The notes under the pieces: model-generated
The model's input: only the letters and a program-made list of their open reading frames with translations
Told to the model about the DNA's origin: nothing
Database searches by the model: none
In this document: positions 27,636 through 35,759 of the stretch, in pieces
Numbering within the stretch: position 1 is the first letter of the stretch
Layout of the letters: each line of letters opens with the position of its first letter
Translations under genes and position numbers: made by a program
DNA from: Oerskovia enterophila
Lineage (GTDB): Bacteria; Actinomycetota; Actinomycetes; Actinomycetales; Cellulomonadaceae
Length of the DNA: 64,000 nucleotides
Reading direction: 5' to 3'
Assembly: GCF_001692445.1 (NCBI RefSeq)
Contig: NZ_MAQA01000017.1
Location: 1-64,000 of the forward strand

Positions 27636-28295
27636 GTGACAGCCAGCGACACCGCCGCCGCGCCGCGCGAGGCGAGCACCGACGCTCCCGCCGCCGCGAC
27701 GCCGGCGACCCCCGAGGCCCCCGCGACGGGCGCCCGCGCCCGGACCCGGCGCGCGATCCTCGACGCGGCCGTCGAGGTGTTCAGCACCAACGCCTCGGCC
27801 TCGCTCGGCGAGGTCGCCCAGGCCGCGCAGGTCGGCCGGAGCACGCTGCACCGCTACTTCCCCGAGCGAGCGGACCTCATCCGGGCCGTCGGCACCGAGG
27901 CCCTCGACCGCACGCGGGCCGCGATCCGCGCCGCGCGCCTCGACGACGGCGACCCCGCGGCGGCGCTGCGACGGCTCGTGATCGAGTACTTCGACCTGGG
28001 CCCCTGGTACATGCTCCTGGTCCACGAGGCCTCGCTCGCCGAGGACGAGGCGTTCTGGGTGGAGAGCGAGGCGGCCGAGGCCCCCGTCCGTGCCCTGTTC
28101 GCACGAGGCCAGGAGGACGGCGCGTTCGACCCCACCCTGACCGTCTCCTGGAACCAGCGCACGGTGTGGTGGACACTGTTCAACGCCTGGTCGGTCATGA
28201 CCGAGGACGGTGCGTCGCGCAGCGACGCGCTGCGCATGGCGGTCCGCAGCGTCGAGGGCGTGGTCCTCGCGTCGCGGAGCGCTCCCCCGGCCTGA
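27636..28295 (+). CDS. TetR-family transcriptional regulator
   Basis: 219 residues from the GTG at 27636. After a disordered Ala/Thr/Pro-rich stretch of about 35 residues comes the helix-turn-helix (RRAILDAAVEVFSTNASASLGEVAQAAQVGRSTLHRYFPERADLI), then a helical ligand domain. It is divergent from the ABC exporter gene with dyads in the shared gap, so local autoregulation and exporter control are likely. The gene for a small membrane protein follows within 45 bp. Confidence 0.88.
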   Translation: MTASDTAAAPREASTDAPAAATPATPEAPATGARARTRRAILDAAVEVFSTNASASLGEVAQAAQVGRSTLHRYFPERADLIRAVGTEALDRTRAAIRAARLDDGDPAAALRRLVIEYFDLGPWYMLLVHEASLAEDEAFWVESEAAEAPVRALFARGQEDGAFDPTLTVSWNQRTVWWTLFNAWSVMTEDGASRSDALRMAVRSVEGVVLASRSAPPA

Positions 28296-28339
28296 GCACC
28301 CGCACCGACGACCCGCACGAGCGAACCGAGGACGACCGC

Positions 28340-28528
28340 ATGAAGAACATCCGCTGGGCGAGCGTCCTGACCGTGCTCGGGTGCGCCGTGGTGGGGCTCG
28401 TGAGCCTGTTCTCGCTGCTCCGGGGCCGCACGTGGGCGTGGTTCCCGCTGCTCGTCGCGGTCGCCGTGGGCTTCCGCGAGATCCGCTACCTCCAGCGGAT
28501 CGACCACCAGCGCAACGCCCCGCGGTAG
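28340..28528 (+). CDS. Small membrane protein
   Basis: 62 residues. Two hydrophobic segments (SVLTVLGCAVVGLVSLFSLL and WFPLLVAVAVGF) flank a basic turn (RGRTW), and the end is polar. GAGGACGACC precedes the ATG at 28340 at a good distance. It is downstream of the TetR gene and could be its target, but no family is recognised. Confidence 0.65.
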   Translation: MKNIRWASVLTVLGCAVVGLVSLFSLLRGRTWAWFPLLVAVAVGFREIRYLQRIDHQRNAPR

Positions 28529-28752
28529 TCTCGGCACCTGCCTCGCGCGGCCCGCCGCACACCCCGGACCTGCCCCTCAGGGGCGTCCCGGAGGGGATGT
28601 CCCCCATCCGGCGGGCGCCCGTCATCCTCCGGGAGGACGAGGCCCTCGCCGAGGATGGTTCGGAGGGCCGATGTGCCGGTACCCCTCCCCCGCAGAGACT
28701 GGTGGCACGCCCCGCGACAGCGAGGGCGGCCAACTTTCCCTGGGGAGGAACC
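28529..28752 (+). other. Candidate structured RNA leader, class unknown
   Basis: A 224-nt gap contains several local helices in order: CCCCTCAGGGG, CGGA-GGGG/CCCC-TCCG near 28588-28611, CATCCTC/GAGGATG spanning about 28623-28656, and GTGCCGGT/ACTGGTGGCAC near 28676-28712, ending in GGGGAGGAACC before the ATG. Such dense pairing is unusual for a plain spacer. I compared it by eye with FMN, TPP, cobalamin, SAM, ydaO and T-box cores and found none clearly present. Confidence 0.4.
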
Positions 28753-29025
28753 ATGACCACGCAGGTCACGACCTCGGCGCCGATCCGCGTCGCACTCCGC
28801 GGCCACGACTCGACCGCGCGCCGTGCGCGCTCGTCGCAGCGCCCGGACGACTCGCGCCCCGCCTCCCTGCCCGACGACGGAGCGCCCGCCCCGCAGTCGC
28901 GTCGCCCGGGTGCGACGAGCGACCCGTCCGACCGTGCGAACGGCTGGCTCGTGGCCGGCTCGGTCCTCGTGGCCATCGCGCTGTTCTCCGCGCTCGCGCT
29001 CAGCTCGTTCGCGACCCTGGGCTGA
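28753..29025 (+). CDS. Small single-pass membrane protein
   Basis: 90 residues. A Ser/Arg/Pro-rich, probably disordered N-terminal 62 residues and one C-terminal membrane helix (WLVAGSVLVAIALFSALALSSFATLG). GGGGAGGAACC gives a strong ribosome-binding site before the ATG at 28753. Unknown family. The preceding 224 nt look like a structured leader, so expression of this small protein may be controlled at the RNA level. Confidence 0.65.
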   Translation: MTTQVTTSAPIRVALRGHDSTARRARSSQRPDDSRPASLPDDGAPAPQSRRPGATSDPSDRANGWLVAGSVLVAIALFSALALSSFATLG

Positions 29026-29055
29026 CCGGCTGACCGGCCGACACGTCAGGACCCA

Positions 29056-29091
29056 CAGGACCCGCGCGACCTCGAGGTCTCGCGGGTCCTG
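29056..29091. terminator. Bidirectional terminator between convergent genes
   Basis: CAGGACCCGCGxGACCTCGAGGTCxCGCGGGTCCTG spans 29056-29091 with near-perfect pairing. It separates the small membrane protein gene (stop 29025) from pnkp (stop 29118). Confidence 0.75.
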
Positions 29092-29117
29092 CCTCGTCAC
29101 GGCCCGTCCCGCGCGGC

Positions 29118-31826
29118 TCAGAGCCGCGGGTCGACCGGCTCCGACTCGAGCGCCAGGACGGCGAACACTGCCTCGTGGACGCGCCACAGCGGCTCGCCCG
29201 CCACGACGCGCTCGACGGCCTCGAGACCCAGCGCGTACTCGCGCAGCGCGAGCGACTGCTTGCGCCCCAGCGACCGGTCGCGGAGCCGTTCGAGGTGGTG
29301 CTCCTGGGTGTACTCAGGCCCGTAGATGATCCGCAGGTACTCGCGGCCCCGGACCTTGAGCCCCGGCTGGACAATCCCTCGGGGCCCGCGCACGAGGTTC
29401 GCGAGCGGCTTGACGACCATCCCCTCGCCGCCCGCCTCGGTCATCTCCTCCCACCAGCGGACCCCTTCGGCGCGCGAGGCCTCGTCGGCGAGGTCGACCA
29501 CGAGACGACGCGTGGGACGGAAGAGCACCGGGTCGGCCTCGACCAGGCGGTCCGCGATCCCCAGGTGCCACAGGTGGTCACGGGTCGCGTAGGTGGCACC
29601 GGTCGCAGTGCCGGGGGCGGGCGCGACGTCCGCCGCCGGGCCGTCGAGCGGGGCGGGAACGCCGTCGACCGTCGGGGCCGCGGAACCGTCCGCACCGCTC
29701 GCGAGCACCTGGAACGGGGCGAGCTGCACGCCGTCGAGCCCGTCGACGGGCCACCGGTAGCGGCGGTACGCCTCGGTGTACCTCTCGGCGTCCTCGGCCC
29801 GCGACGCCGTCCGCGCCCGCAGCCCGTCGACGTCGACGCCGCGCGCGGCGGCCGCGTCCAGCGCGGCGAGCGCGGGCGGCATGACGGCCCGGGCCGCGGC
29901 CCCGACGCTCGCGTACTGGTCACGGATGAGCTGGTCGGCCTTGGCCGACCAGGGCAGGATCTCGGCGTCGAGCAGGACCCAGTCGGCGCCCAGCTCGTCC
30001 CACACCCCGGCCCCGTCGAGGGCCTTCGCGACGCGCTCGAGGAGAGCCTCCGCCGTCGGGCCGGAGAAGAGCGGGCGACCCGTGCGCGCGTGCGCGACGC
30101 CGCGCCCGCCCGGCTGGACGTCGACCCCGAACCGCCACGCCGAGGCCCCGTACGCCTCGCGGCACACCAGCACCACGGCGCGCGACCCCATGTGCTTCTC
30201 CTCGCACACGACCTGCCCGACGCCGTCGCTCGCGTAGGCCGCGAACGCGCCGTCGGGGTGCTCGAGGTAGCCGGGCAGACGCGACGTCGCGACCGGGCTC
30301 ATGGTCGGCGGCAGGTACAGCAGCGCGCGCGGGTCCACCGCGAACCGGCTCATGACCTCGAGCGCGCCCGCGGCGTTCTCCTCGGGGACCGTGATCCTGC
30401 CCCGCGTGCCCGTCACGACCGAGCGCCGGCCGAGCACGTCGGTCACGTCGAGGACGTCGGGGTCGCGCTGCCGGAGAGCCCCTTCGGCACCTGCCGCGTC
30501 GCTCCCGGCGTCGGGCAGGAACGGGCGCGCGGGCTCGTAGTAGACCTGGGCCGCGGGCACCGAGACGAGCTCCTTCTCCGGGTACCGCAGCGCGGAGAGC
30601 TTGCCGCCGAACACGCAGCCCGTGTCGAGGCACATCGTGTTGTTGACCCACTCGGCCTCGGGCGTGGGCGTGTGCCCGTAGAGCACCACGGCCTGACCGC
30701 GGTACTCGTTCGCCCACGGGTAGCGCACGGGCAGCCCGAACTCGTCGGTCTCCCCCGTCGTGTCGCCGTAGAGCGCAAAGCTGCGCACCCGACCCGAGGC
30801 CCGCCCGTGGTACGACTCCTTGAGCCCCGCGTGCGCGACCACGAGCCGCCCGCCGTCGAGCACCAGGTGGGAGACCAGGTCACGGCAGAACGTCTCGACG
30901 TCCTGGCGGAACTCCTCGGGCTCGTCGGCGAGCTGCGCGAGCGTCGTCTCCAGCCCGTGGCTGACCGTCACGTTGCGCCCCGAGAGCGCGCGCACGAGCT
31001 TGTGCTCGTGGTTGCCCGGGACAGCGAGCGCGTGGCCCGCACGGACCATGCCCATGGCGAGGCGCAGGACGCCCGGCGAGTCCGGTCCGCGGTCGACGAG
31101 GTCGCCCAGGAACACCGCGCGGCGGCCCTCGGGGTGGGCGGCGTCGACCGGGCGACCGGCCTCGTCGCGCTCGATCACGTAGCCCAGCTCGGTGAGCAGG
31201 GTCTCGAGCTCGGCGCGGCAGCCGTGCACGTCGCCGATCGCGTCGAACGGCCCGGTCTGGTCGCGGAGGTCGTTCAGCAGGGGCTCGCGGGCGATCGTGG
31301 CGTGGGCGATCTCGTCGACGCCGCGCAGCACGTGGACCTTGCGGAAGCCCTCGCGGCTCAAGGACTTGAGCGACGAGCGCAGCGCCTGGCGCTGACGCTT
31401 GACGACGTGGTCGCCGAAGTCGCGGTCGGGGCGGGAGCGGTTGCGCTCGATCGCGACGGACTCGGGCACGTCGAGCACGATCGCGACGGGCAGGACGTCG
31501 TGCGCCCGCGCGAGCGCGACGAGGCTCTTGCGCGCTGCGGACTGCACGTTGGTCGCGTCGACGACCGTCAGGTGCCCCGCCTCGAGCCGCTTGCTCACGA
31601 TCGTGTCGAGCACCTCGAACGCCGCGGCCGTGGCCGACTGGTCGTTGACGTCCCCCGACACGAGGCCTCGGCAGAAGTCCGAGGACACGGCCTCGAAGGG
31701 GGCGAAGCGCTCGCGCGCGAACGTCGACTTGCCGGACCCGGACACACCGACGAGCACCACGAGCGAGAGCTCGGGCACGGTCAGGACGCGGGGTTCCCCG
31801 CTGGTCACGTGCTGCTCGGTGGTCAT
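29118..31826 (-). CDS. pnkp: Polynucleotide kinase-phosphatase-ligase (RNA repair)
   Basis: 902 residues with the three modules of bacterial Pnkp: N-terminal P-loop kinase (GVSGSGKS, 27-34; DATNVQ near 90), metallophosphatase (GDVHGC near 198-203, GDLVDRGPDS near 241-250, GNHEHK at 271-276) and C-terminal adenylyltransferase/ligase with EEKHMGS, the adenylated Lys near 544. It heals 2',3'-cyclic phosphate and 5'-OH ends and, with Hen1, seals cleaved RNA. The ATG at 31826 overlaps the hen1 stop in an ATGA junction, so the two proteins are made together and act as a complex. Confidence 0.93.
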   Translation of the reverse strand: MTTEQHVTSGEPRVLTVPELSLVVLVGVSGSGKSTFARERFAPFEAVSSDFCRGLVSGDVNDQSATAAAFEVLDTIVSKRLEAGHLTVVDATNVQSAARKSLVALARAHDVLPVAIVLDVPESVAIERNRSRPDRDFGDHVVKRQRQALRSSLKSLSREGFRKVHVLRGVDEIAHATIAREPLLNDLRDQTGPFDAIGDVHGCRAELETLLTELGYVIERDEAGRPVDAAHPEGRRAVFLGDLVDRGPDSPGVLRLAMGMVRAGHALAVPGNHEHKLVRALSGRNVTVSHGLETTLAQLADEPEEFRQDVETFCRDLVSHLVLDGGRLVVAHAGLKESYHGRASGRVRSFALYGDTTGETDEFGLPVRYPWANEYRGQAVVLYGHTPTPEAEWVNNTMCLDTGCVFGGKLSALRYPEKELVSVPAAQVYYEPARPFLPDAGSDAAGAEGALRQRDPDVLDVTDVLGRRSVVTGTRGRITVPEENAAGALEVMSRFAVDPRALLYLPPTMSPVATSRLPGYLEHPDGAFAAYASDGVGQVVCEEKHMGSRAVVLVCREAYGASAWRFGVDVQPGGRGVAHARTGRPLFSGPTAEALLERVAKALDGAGVWDELGADWVLLDAEILPWSAKADQLIRDQYASVGAAARAVMPPALAALDAAAARGVDVDGLRARTASRAEDAERYTEAYRRYRWPVDGLDGVQLAPFQVLASGADGSAAPTVDGVPAPLDGPAADVAPAPGTATGATYATRDHLWHLGIADRLVEADPVLFRPTRRLVVDLADEASRAEGVRWWEEMTEAGGEGMVVKPLANLVRGPRGIVQPGLKVRGREYLRIIYGPEYTQEHHLERLRDRSLGRKQSLALREYALGLEAVERVVAGEPLWRVHEAVFAVLALESEPVDPRL

Positions 31827-33391
31827 GCCCCTGCCTCCGTCGATCGGGTGAACAGCGCCATCTGCGTCGGCGAGCCCAGCCCGCGCGGCCCGACGTCCTC
31901 GGGCCCGACGTCGCGGAACGTGACCGCGTAGCCGTGGCGGTGCGCGACGCCACCGGCCCAGGCCTGGAGCTCGGCCCGCGTCCACTCGAACCGGTGGTCC
32001 GTGTGACGGTGGCCGTGCTCCTCGAGCGTGGGGTACAGCGCGTTGTACTCGACGTTCGGCGTCGTCACCACGACCGTCCCCGGCCGGGCCTCGGCGAACA
32101 CGACGCGTTCGAGCGCGCCCAGGCGCGGCGGGTCGACGTGCTCGATCACCTCCATGAGCACCGCGGCGTCGAAGCCCGCGATCCGCTCGTCGCGGTACGT
32201 GAGCGAGGACTGCACGAGCTGCACGCGCTCGCGTTCCGCGTCGCTCGCGTCCTCGAGACGGAGGCGGGTCGCGGCCCGCTCGAGCTCGCGCGCGGCCACG
32301 TCGGTGCCGAGCAGCCGCGTGAAGCGGCGGTCGGCGACGAGGAGGCGCAGCAGGGCGCCCTCGCCGCACCCGAGGTCGACGACGCTGCGCGCCCCGACCT
32401 CGTGCAGGGCTGCGACCACGGCCTCGGCGCGCTGCCGGGCGAGCGTGGGCGACCTGGTCCCGACGGCGTCGCTCCCCGCGGCGGGGACGTCGCCCTCGGC
32501 CGGGGCTTCCTCGGCCCCGGCGTCGGCATCGGCGTCGGCGTCGACGGGCAGCGGGCCGCCGTCGAGCGTCACGAGGCGGTCGGTCGCGTCCTCGACGTAC
32601 CGGCGCTGGTGCGCGAGGTAGCGGTGCATGATCTGGTCGCGCTCGGGGTGCTCGGCGAGCCATCCTTCGCCCGCGCGCAGCAGCTTGTCGACCTCGTCGC
32701 CCGTGACCCAGTAGTGCTTGGCGTCGTCGAGCACGGGCAGCAGGACGTACAGGTGGTGCAGGGCGTCGGCGAGGCGCACGGTCCCGGTCAGGCGCAGGTC
32801 GACGTAGCGCGAGTCGCCCCACTCGGGCACGGTCGGGTCGAGCGGCTCGGGCGTGGCGTCGACAGTCCAGCCCAGGGGCCCGAACAGGCGCTCTGCGAGT
32901 CGCGCGCCACCGCGGCAGGGCAGCGCGGGGACGTGGATCTCGAGCGGGATCGAGGAGTCCGCGAGCGCCTGCCGGGAGTCGCAGCGGCCTGCCATCGCCG
33001 TCCGGAACACCGCGCCGAGCGCGACCGCGAGCATCGAGGAGGCGGCGTACGGGCGGTCGTTGACGTACTGGGCGAGCGAGAACGCGTCGCGCCCGCCGAA
33101 CCGCTTGTTGCGCACGATCCCCACGGGGTCGACCTCGAGGAGCAGCGCGACCGTGCAGCGCGCGGTGTCGGCCTCGGGGTAGAAGACGTGCGCCGTGCCG
33201 ACGGGGAGGTCGAACGACTGGGCCCGGGCGGGGTGCTTGTGCAGCAGGTACCCGAGGTCGGTCGCGTCCGTCATCGGTAGTGCGGGCGTCCCTTTTACGG
33301 GCATCGCTGGCGCAGCGTCTCCGGGCGGGGCGATCCTGGGCAGGGCGATCCCGGCCGGCGCGCCGGCGGTCGTCGTGAGGGTGACCAGCAT
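31823..33391 (-). CDS. hen1: 3'-terminal RNA 2'-O-methyltransferase Hen1
   Basis: 522 residues. The N-terminal Hen1_L domain (LGYLLHKHPARAQSFDLPVGTAHVFYPEA) activates the Pnkp ligase; a disordered acidic linker (DADADADAGAEE) follows; the C-terminal methyltransferase has VVDLGCGEG, MEVIEHVDPPRL and TPNVEYN plus the RHTDHRFEWTRAEL segment with metal-binding His/Glu. It methylates the 2'-OH of the repaired 3' end, making the RNA resistant to repeated cleavage. I start it at the ATG at 33391 (GGGAG 10 nt upstream, MLVTLTTT as in relatives); ATG 33400 is possible. Confidence 0.92.
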   Translation of the reverse strand: MLVTLTTTAGAPAGIALPRIAPPGDAAPAMPVKGTPALPMTDATDLGYLLHKHPARAQSFDLPVGTAHVFYPEADTARCTVALLLEVDPVGIVRNKRFGGRDAFSLAQYVNDRPYAASSMLAVALGAVFRTAMAGRCDSRQALADSSIPLEIHVPALPCRGGARLAERLFGPLGWTVDATPEPLDPTVPEWGDSRYVDLRLTGTVRLADALHHLYVLLPVLDDAKHYWVTGDEVDKLLRAGEGWLAEHPERDQIMHRYLAHQRRYVEDATDRLVTLDGGPLPVDADADADAGAEEAPAEGDVPAAGSDAVGTRSPTLARQRAEAVVAALHEVGARSVVDLGCGEGALLRLLVADRRFTRLLGTDVAARELERAATRLRLEDASDAERERVQLVQSSLTYRDERIAGFDAAVLMEVIEHVDPPRLGALERVVFAEARPGTVVVTTPNVEYNALYPTLEEHGHRHTDHRFEWTRAELQAWAGGVAHRHGYAVTFRDVGPEDVGPRGLGSPTQMALFTRSTEAGA

Positions 33392-33499
33392 GCTGTGCAT
33401 GCTCCCACGGGGGCGCAACGGATTTAGGCTGGAGGTGGTCCGTGCGTCCGCGCGTCGCCGACGACCGCGAGCGCCGTGTCCTCGACGGACGGAGCACTC

Positions 33500-34699
33500 A
33501 TGTCCACGACACCCCAGGTCCCGCTCGGCACCTCCGGCGGGCCGACCGGAGAGGGTCCGGGAGCCGACGAGTTCGCCGAGCGGCTGTTCGCGTCGGCGCT
33601 CGGCGCTCTCGACGTCTTCTCGGTGTACCTCGGCGACCGGCTGGGCTGGTACCGGTCCCTCGCGACGGACGGGCCCGCGACCTCGGCCGAGCTCGCGACC
33701 CGGACGGGGACGCAGGAGCGTTACGCGCGCGAGTGGCTCGAGGGGCAGGCGGTCGCGGGCGTCCTCACCGTCGCTCCCGGGCGCGAGCCCTCGGCCGAGC
33801 CCACGACCCAGCCGGACCGCTCCTCGCAGGGCGTGCCTCCGTCGTCGGGCCCTCTCGTCACGGAGGCGGCGGCCCGCCGCTACGCCCTGCCGCCCGGCCC
33901 GGCCGAGGTGCTGACGGACGAGCACAGCCTCGCGTACCTGGCGCCGCTGCCCCGGCTGTTCGCGGCCGTGGGGCGCACGTTCGACGAGCTGCTCGGCGCG
34001 TACCGCGACGGCGGCGGGGTCTCGTGGGGGCGGCTCGGGCCGGACGCGCGCGAGGCGCAGGCCGACCTCAACCGGCCGTGGTTCGAGCACGAGCTCGCGG
34101 GCGCGCTCGGCCGGGTCCCTGACCTGCACGCGATCCTGTCGCGGCCCACCGCGCGGGTCGCGGACGTGGGCTGCGGCGCCGGGTGGTCGACGGTCGCGCT
34201 CGCGCGCGCCTACCCGCAGGCCCGGTTCGACGGGTACGACGTCGACGGCCCCTCGGTCGAGATGGCGCGCGCGAACGCTGAGGCGGCGGGCGTCGCGGAC
34301 CGCGTGGCGTTCCACGCCGCCGACGCCGCGGCCCTGCCCACGGACGCCCCGCTCGACGCAGCCTTCGCGTTCGAGTGCACGCACGACATGCCGCGCCCGG
34401 TCGAGGTCCTGTCGGCGGTCCGTCGGGCCGTCCTGCCCGACGGCGCCGTGGTCGTCATGGACGAGGCCGTCGCCCAGGAGTTCACTGCGCCGGGGGACGA
34501 GGTGGAGCGGCTCATGTACGGGTTCAGCCAGTTCGTGTGCCTGCCGGACGGCCTGTCGTCGTCGCCGTCGGTCGGCACGGGCACGGTCATGCGGCCCGCG
34601 ACGCTCGAGCGGTACGCGCTCGACGCCGGGTTCGAGCGCGTCGAGGTCCTGCCGATCGAGGGGTTCAGCTTCTTCCGGTTCTACCGGCTGCACCACTGA
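33500..34699 (+). CDS. Class I SAM-dependent methyltransferase with N-terminal winged-helix-like region
   Basis: 399 residues. An N-terminal helical region (LGALDVFSVYLGDRLGWYRSLA; TSAELATRTGTQERYAREWLEGQ) resembles the dimerisation/winged-helix part of O-methyltransferases, and the SAM site is RVADVGCGAGWSTVALARAYP with D in FDGYDVD. Around residues 105-130 there is a Ser/Pro-rich insertion (RSSQGVPPSSGPL) unlike the rest. Substrate unknown. ATG at 33500 with GGAG upstream. It is divergent from hen1, 108 bp apart. Confidence 0.85.
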   Translation: MSTTPQVPLGTSGGPTGEGPGADEFAERLFASALGALDVFSVYLGDRLGWYRSLATDGPATSAELATRTGTQERYAREWLEGQAVAGVLTVAPGREPSAEPTTQPDRSSQGVPPSSGPLVTEAAARRYALPPGPAEVLTDEHSLAYLAPLPRLFAAVGRTFDELLGAYRDGGGVSWGRLGPDAREAQADLNRPWFEHELAGALGRVPDLHAILSRPTARVADVGCGAGWSTVALARAYPQARFDGYDVDGPSVEMARANAEAAGVADRVAFHAADAAALPTDAPLDAAFAFECTHDMPRPVEVLSAVRRAVLPDGAVVVMDEAVAQEFTAPGDEVERLMYGFSQFVCLPDGLSSSPSVGTGTVMRPATLERYALDAGFERVEVLPIEGFSFFRFYRLHH

Positions 34700-34711
34700 G
34701 CACCCCTGCCG

Positions 34712-34840
34712 GTGTGGCAGCCGCTCGACGTCGTCGAGGCCGTCCGGCACCGTGCGGGGGCGTGGGGAGTGCTGTGGGCCGGGGTGAGCTCGCCGTTCCG
34801 GTTCACGTTCGGGTGGCTGAGACTCCTGCCGGTCTTCTAG
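34712..34840 (+). CDS. Possible 42-residue small protein or gene remnant
   Basis: A GTG-initiated frame with strongly GC-rich third positions encodes a hydrophobic, Trp-rich peptide ending WLRLLPVF. No ribosome-binding site is visible and no family is recognised, so it may be a genuine small protein, the tail of a decayed gene, or chance. It begins 12 nt after the methyltransferase stop, which would fit co-transcription. Confidence 0.2.
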   Translation: MWQPLDVVEAVRHRAGAWGVLWAGVSSPFRFTFGWLRLLPVF

Positions 34841-34899
34841 GCCGGGGCGACCGGGGGCGACGGCGTGCCGGTCCCTGCGCGGCCTGGCACCCTGGCCAG

Positions 34900-35547
34900 A
34901 TGATCACCGAGCTGCACGTCGTCGACTGGCGCCGCCGCGTCCAGCACCTGTACGCGCGCGTCCGCGACCTGGCGGTCGAGGACCCCGCCGCCGCGCACGA
35001 GTACTGGGTCGCGTCGCGCGACGACCTCCTGGCCGAGCACCCGGCCTCGCCGCTCCTGCCCGAGGACCGTGCCGCTTTCACGGGTCTCCCGGTCGGTCCG
35101 TACGACGCCGCGATGCGGTTCGAGGTGCCGCTCGTGCCCGACCCGGCGCGGGGCACGCCGGACGCCGCACGGCTCGACGTACCCACGGGCACCGACGGCG
35201 TGGTGCCGTTCGAGCGTGTCGGGCGCCTCGACCTGCCCGGGCTGGGGTCGCTCGACGTGTGGGCGCTGCGGTCATACGGGGGCGGTCTGTTCGTGCCGGT
35301 CAAGGACCGCTCGCCCGCGACGTACGGCGGCGGCCGGTACCTGCTGGACACGATCAAGGGCGCGGACCTGGGTTCCGCGTCGTCCCGTCCCGTGCCCGAC
35401 GGCGACGCACCCCTGGTCGTCGACCTCAACTTCGCGTACAACCCGTCGTGCGCCTACGACCCGGCGTGGGCGTGCCCGCTCGCCCCACCGGGGAACACGC
35501 TCGTGGTCGAGCTGGCGTGCGGAGAGCTGGTGCGGGCCGCGGCGTAG
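34900..35547 (+). CDS. DUF1684 family protein
   Basis: 215 residues. DUF1684 features: WVASRDDLLAEHPASPLLPEDRAAFTGLPVGPYDAAMRFEVPL at the start, VKDRSPATYGGGRYLLDTIKGADLG in the middle, and the C-terminal block VVDLNFAYNPSCAYDPAWACPLAPPGNTLVVEL, which is the family hallmark. Function unknown. ATG at 34900; no good ribosome-binding site is visible. The Pro/Cys-containing end is well conserved in the family, so the gene looks intact. A family-B palindrome follows at 35605. Confidence 0.88.
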   Translation: MITELHVVDWRRRVQHLYARVRDLAVEDPAAAHEYWVASRDDLLAEHPASPLLPEDRAAFTGLPVGPYDAAMRFEVPLVPDPARGTPDAARLDVPTGTDGVVPFERVGRLDLPGLGSLDVWALRSYGGGLFVPVKDRSPATYGGGRYLLDTIKGADLGSASSRPVPDGDAPLVVDLNFAYNPSCAYDPAWACPLAPPGNTLVVELACGELVRAAA

Positions 35548-35604
35548 CGTCCGCCAGGCAGGTGTGCCGGACACGTCTGGCGCTACCCCGGAGTGTGTTT
35601 TCTC

Positions 35605-35632
35605 CGCAGCCACAACGATTGTGGTGGCTGCG
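35605..35632. terminator. Stem-loop (palindrome family B, copy 1)
   Basis: CGCAGCCAC at 35605-35613 pairs with GTGGCTGCG at 35624-35632, and two further pairs close a GATT loop after one mismatch. It lies 58 nt past the DUF1684 stop. The segment ATTGTGGTGGCTGCGC is also found, inverted, near 54170-54185. Confidence 0.55.
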
Positions 35633-35759
35633 CAGACGACGACCTCGGGAGCACCGAGGCCCGGCCGTCGCTCGGACCGGGCGGGGCCGCCGCGCGACCA
35701 CGCGTGGCGCCGACCGGTCGCGCGACCGGCCTCGCCGGCGATGTGAAACAGTCCTCGTC

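Noticed and set aside
15797-28295. An antibiotic biosynthetic gene cluster around the exporters
   Set aside because: No PKS, NRPS, terpene or lanthipeptide genes are present; the exporters look like stand-alone resistance systems.
28529-28752. ydaO-type c-di-AMP riboswitch before the small membrane protein
   Set aside because: Only a GACAGC fragment resembles it; the conserved GGGGTGAAT-like and TAACC-type blocks are missing.
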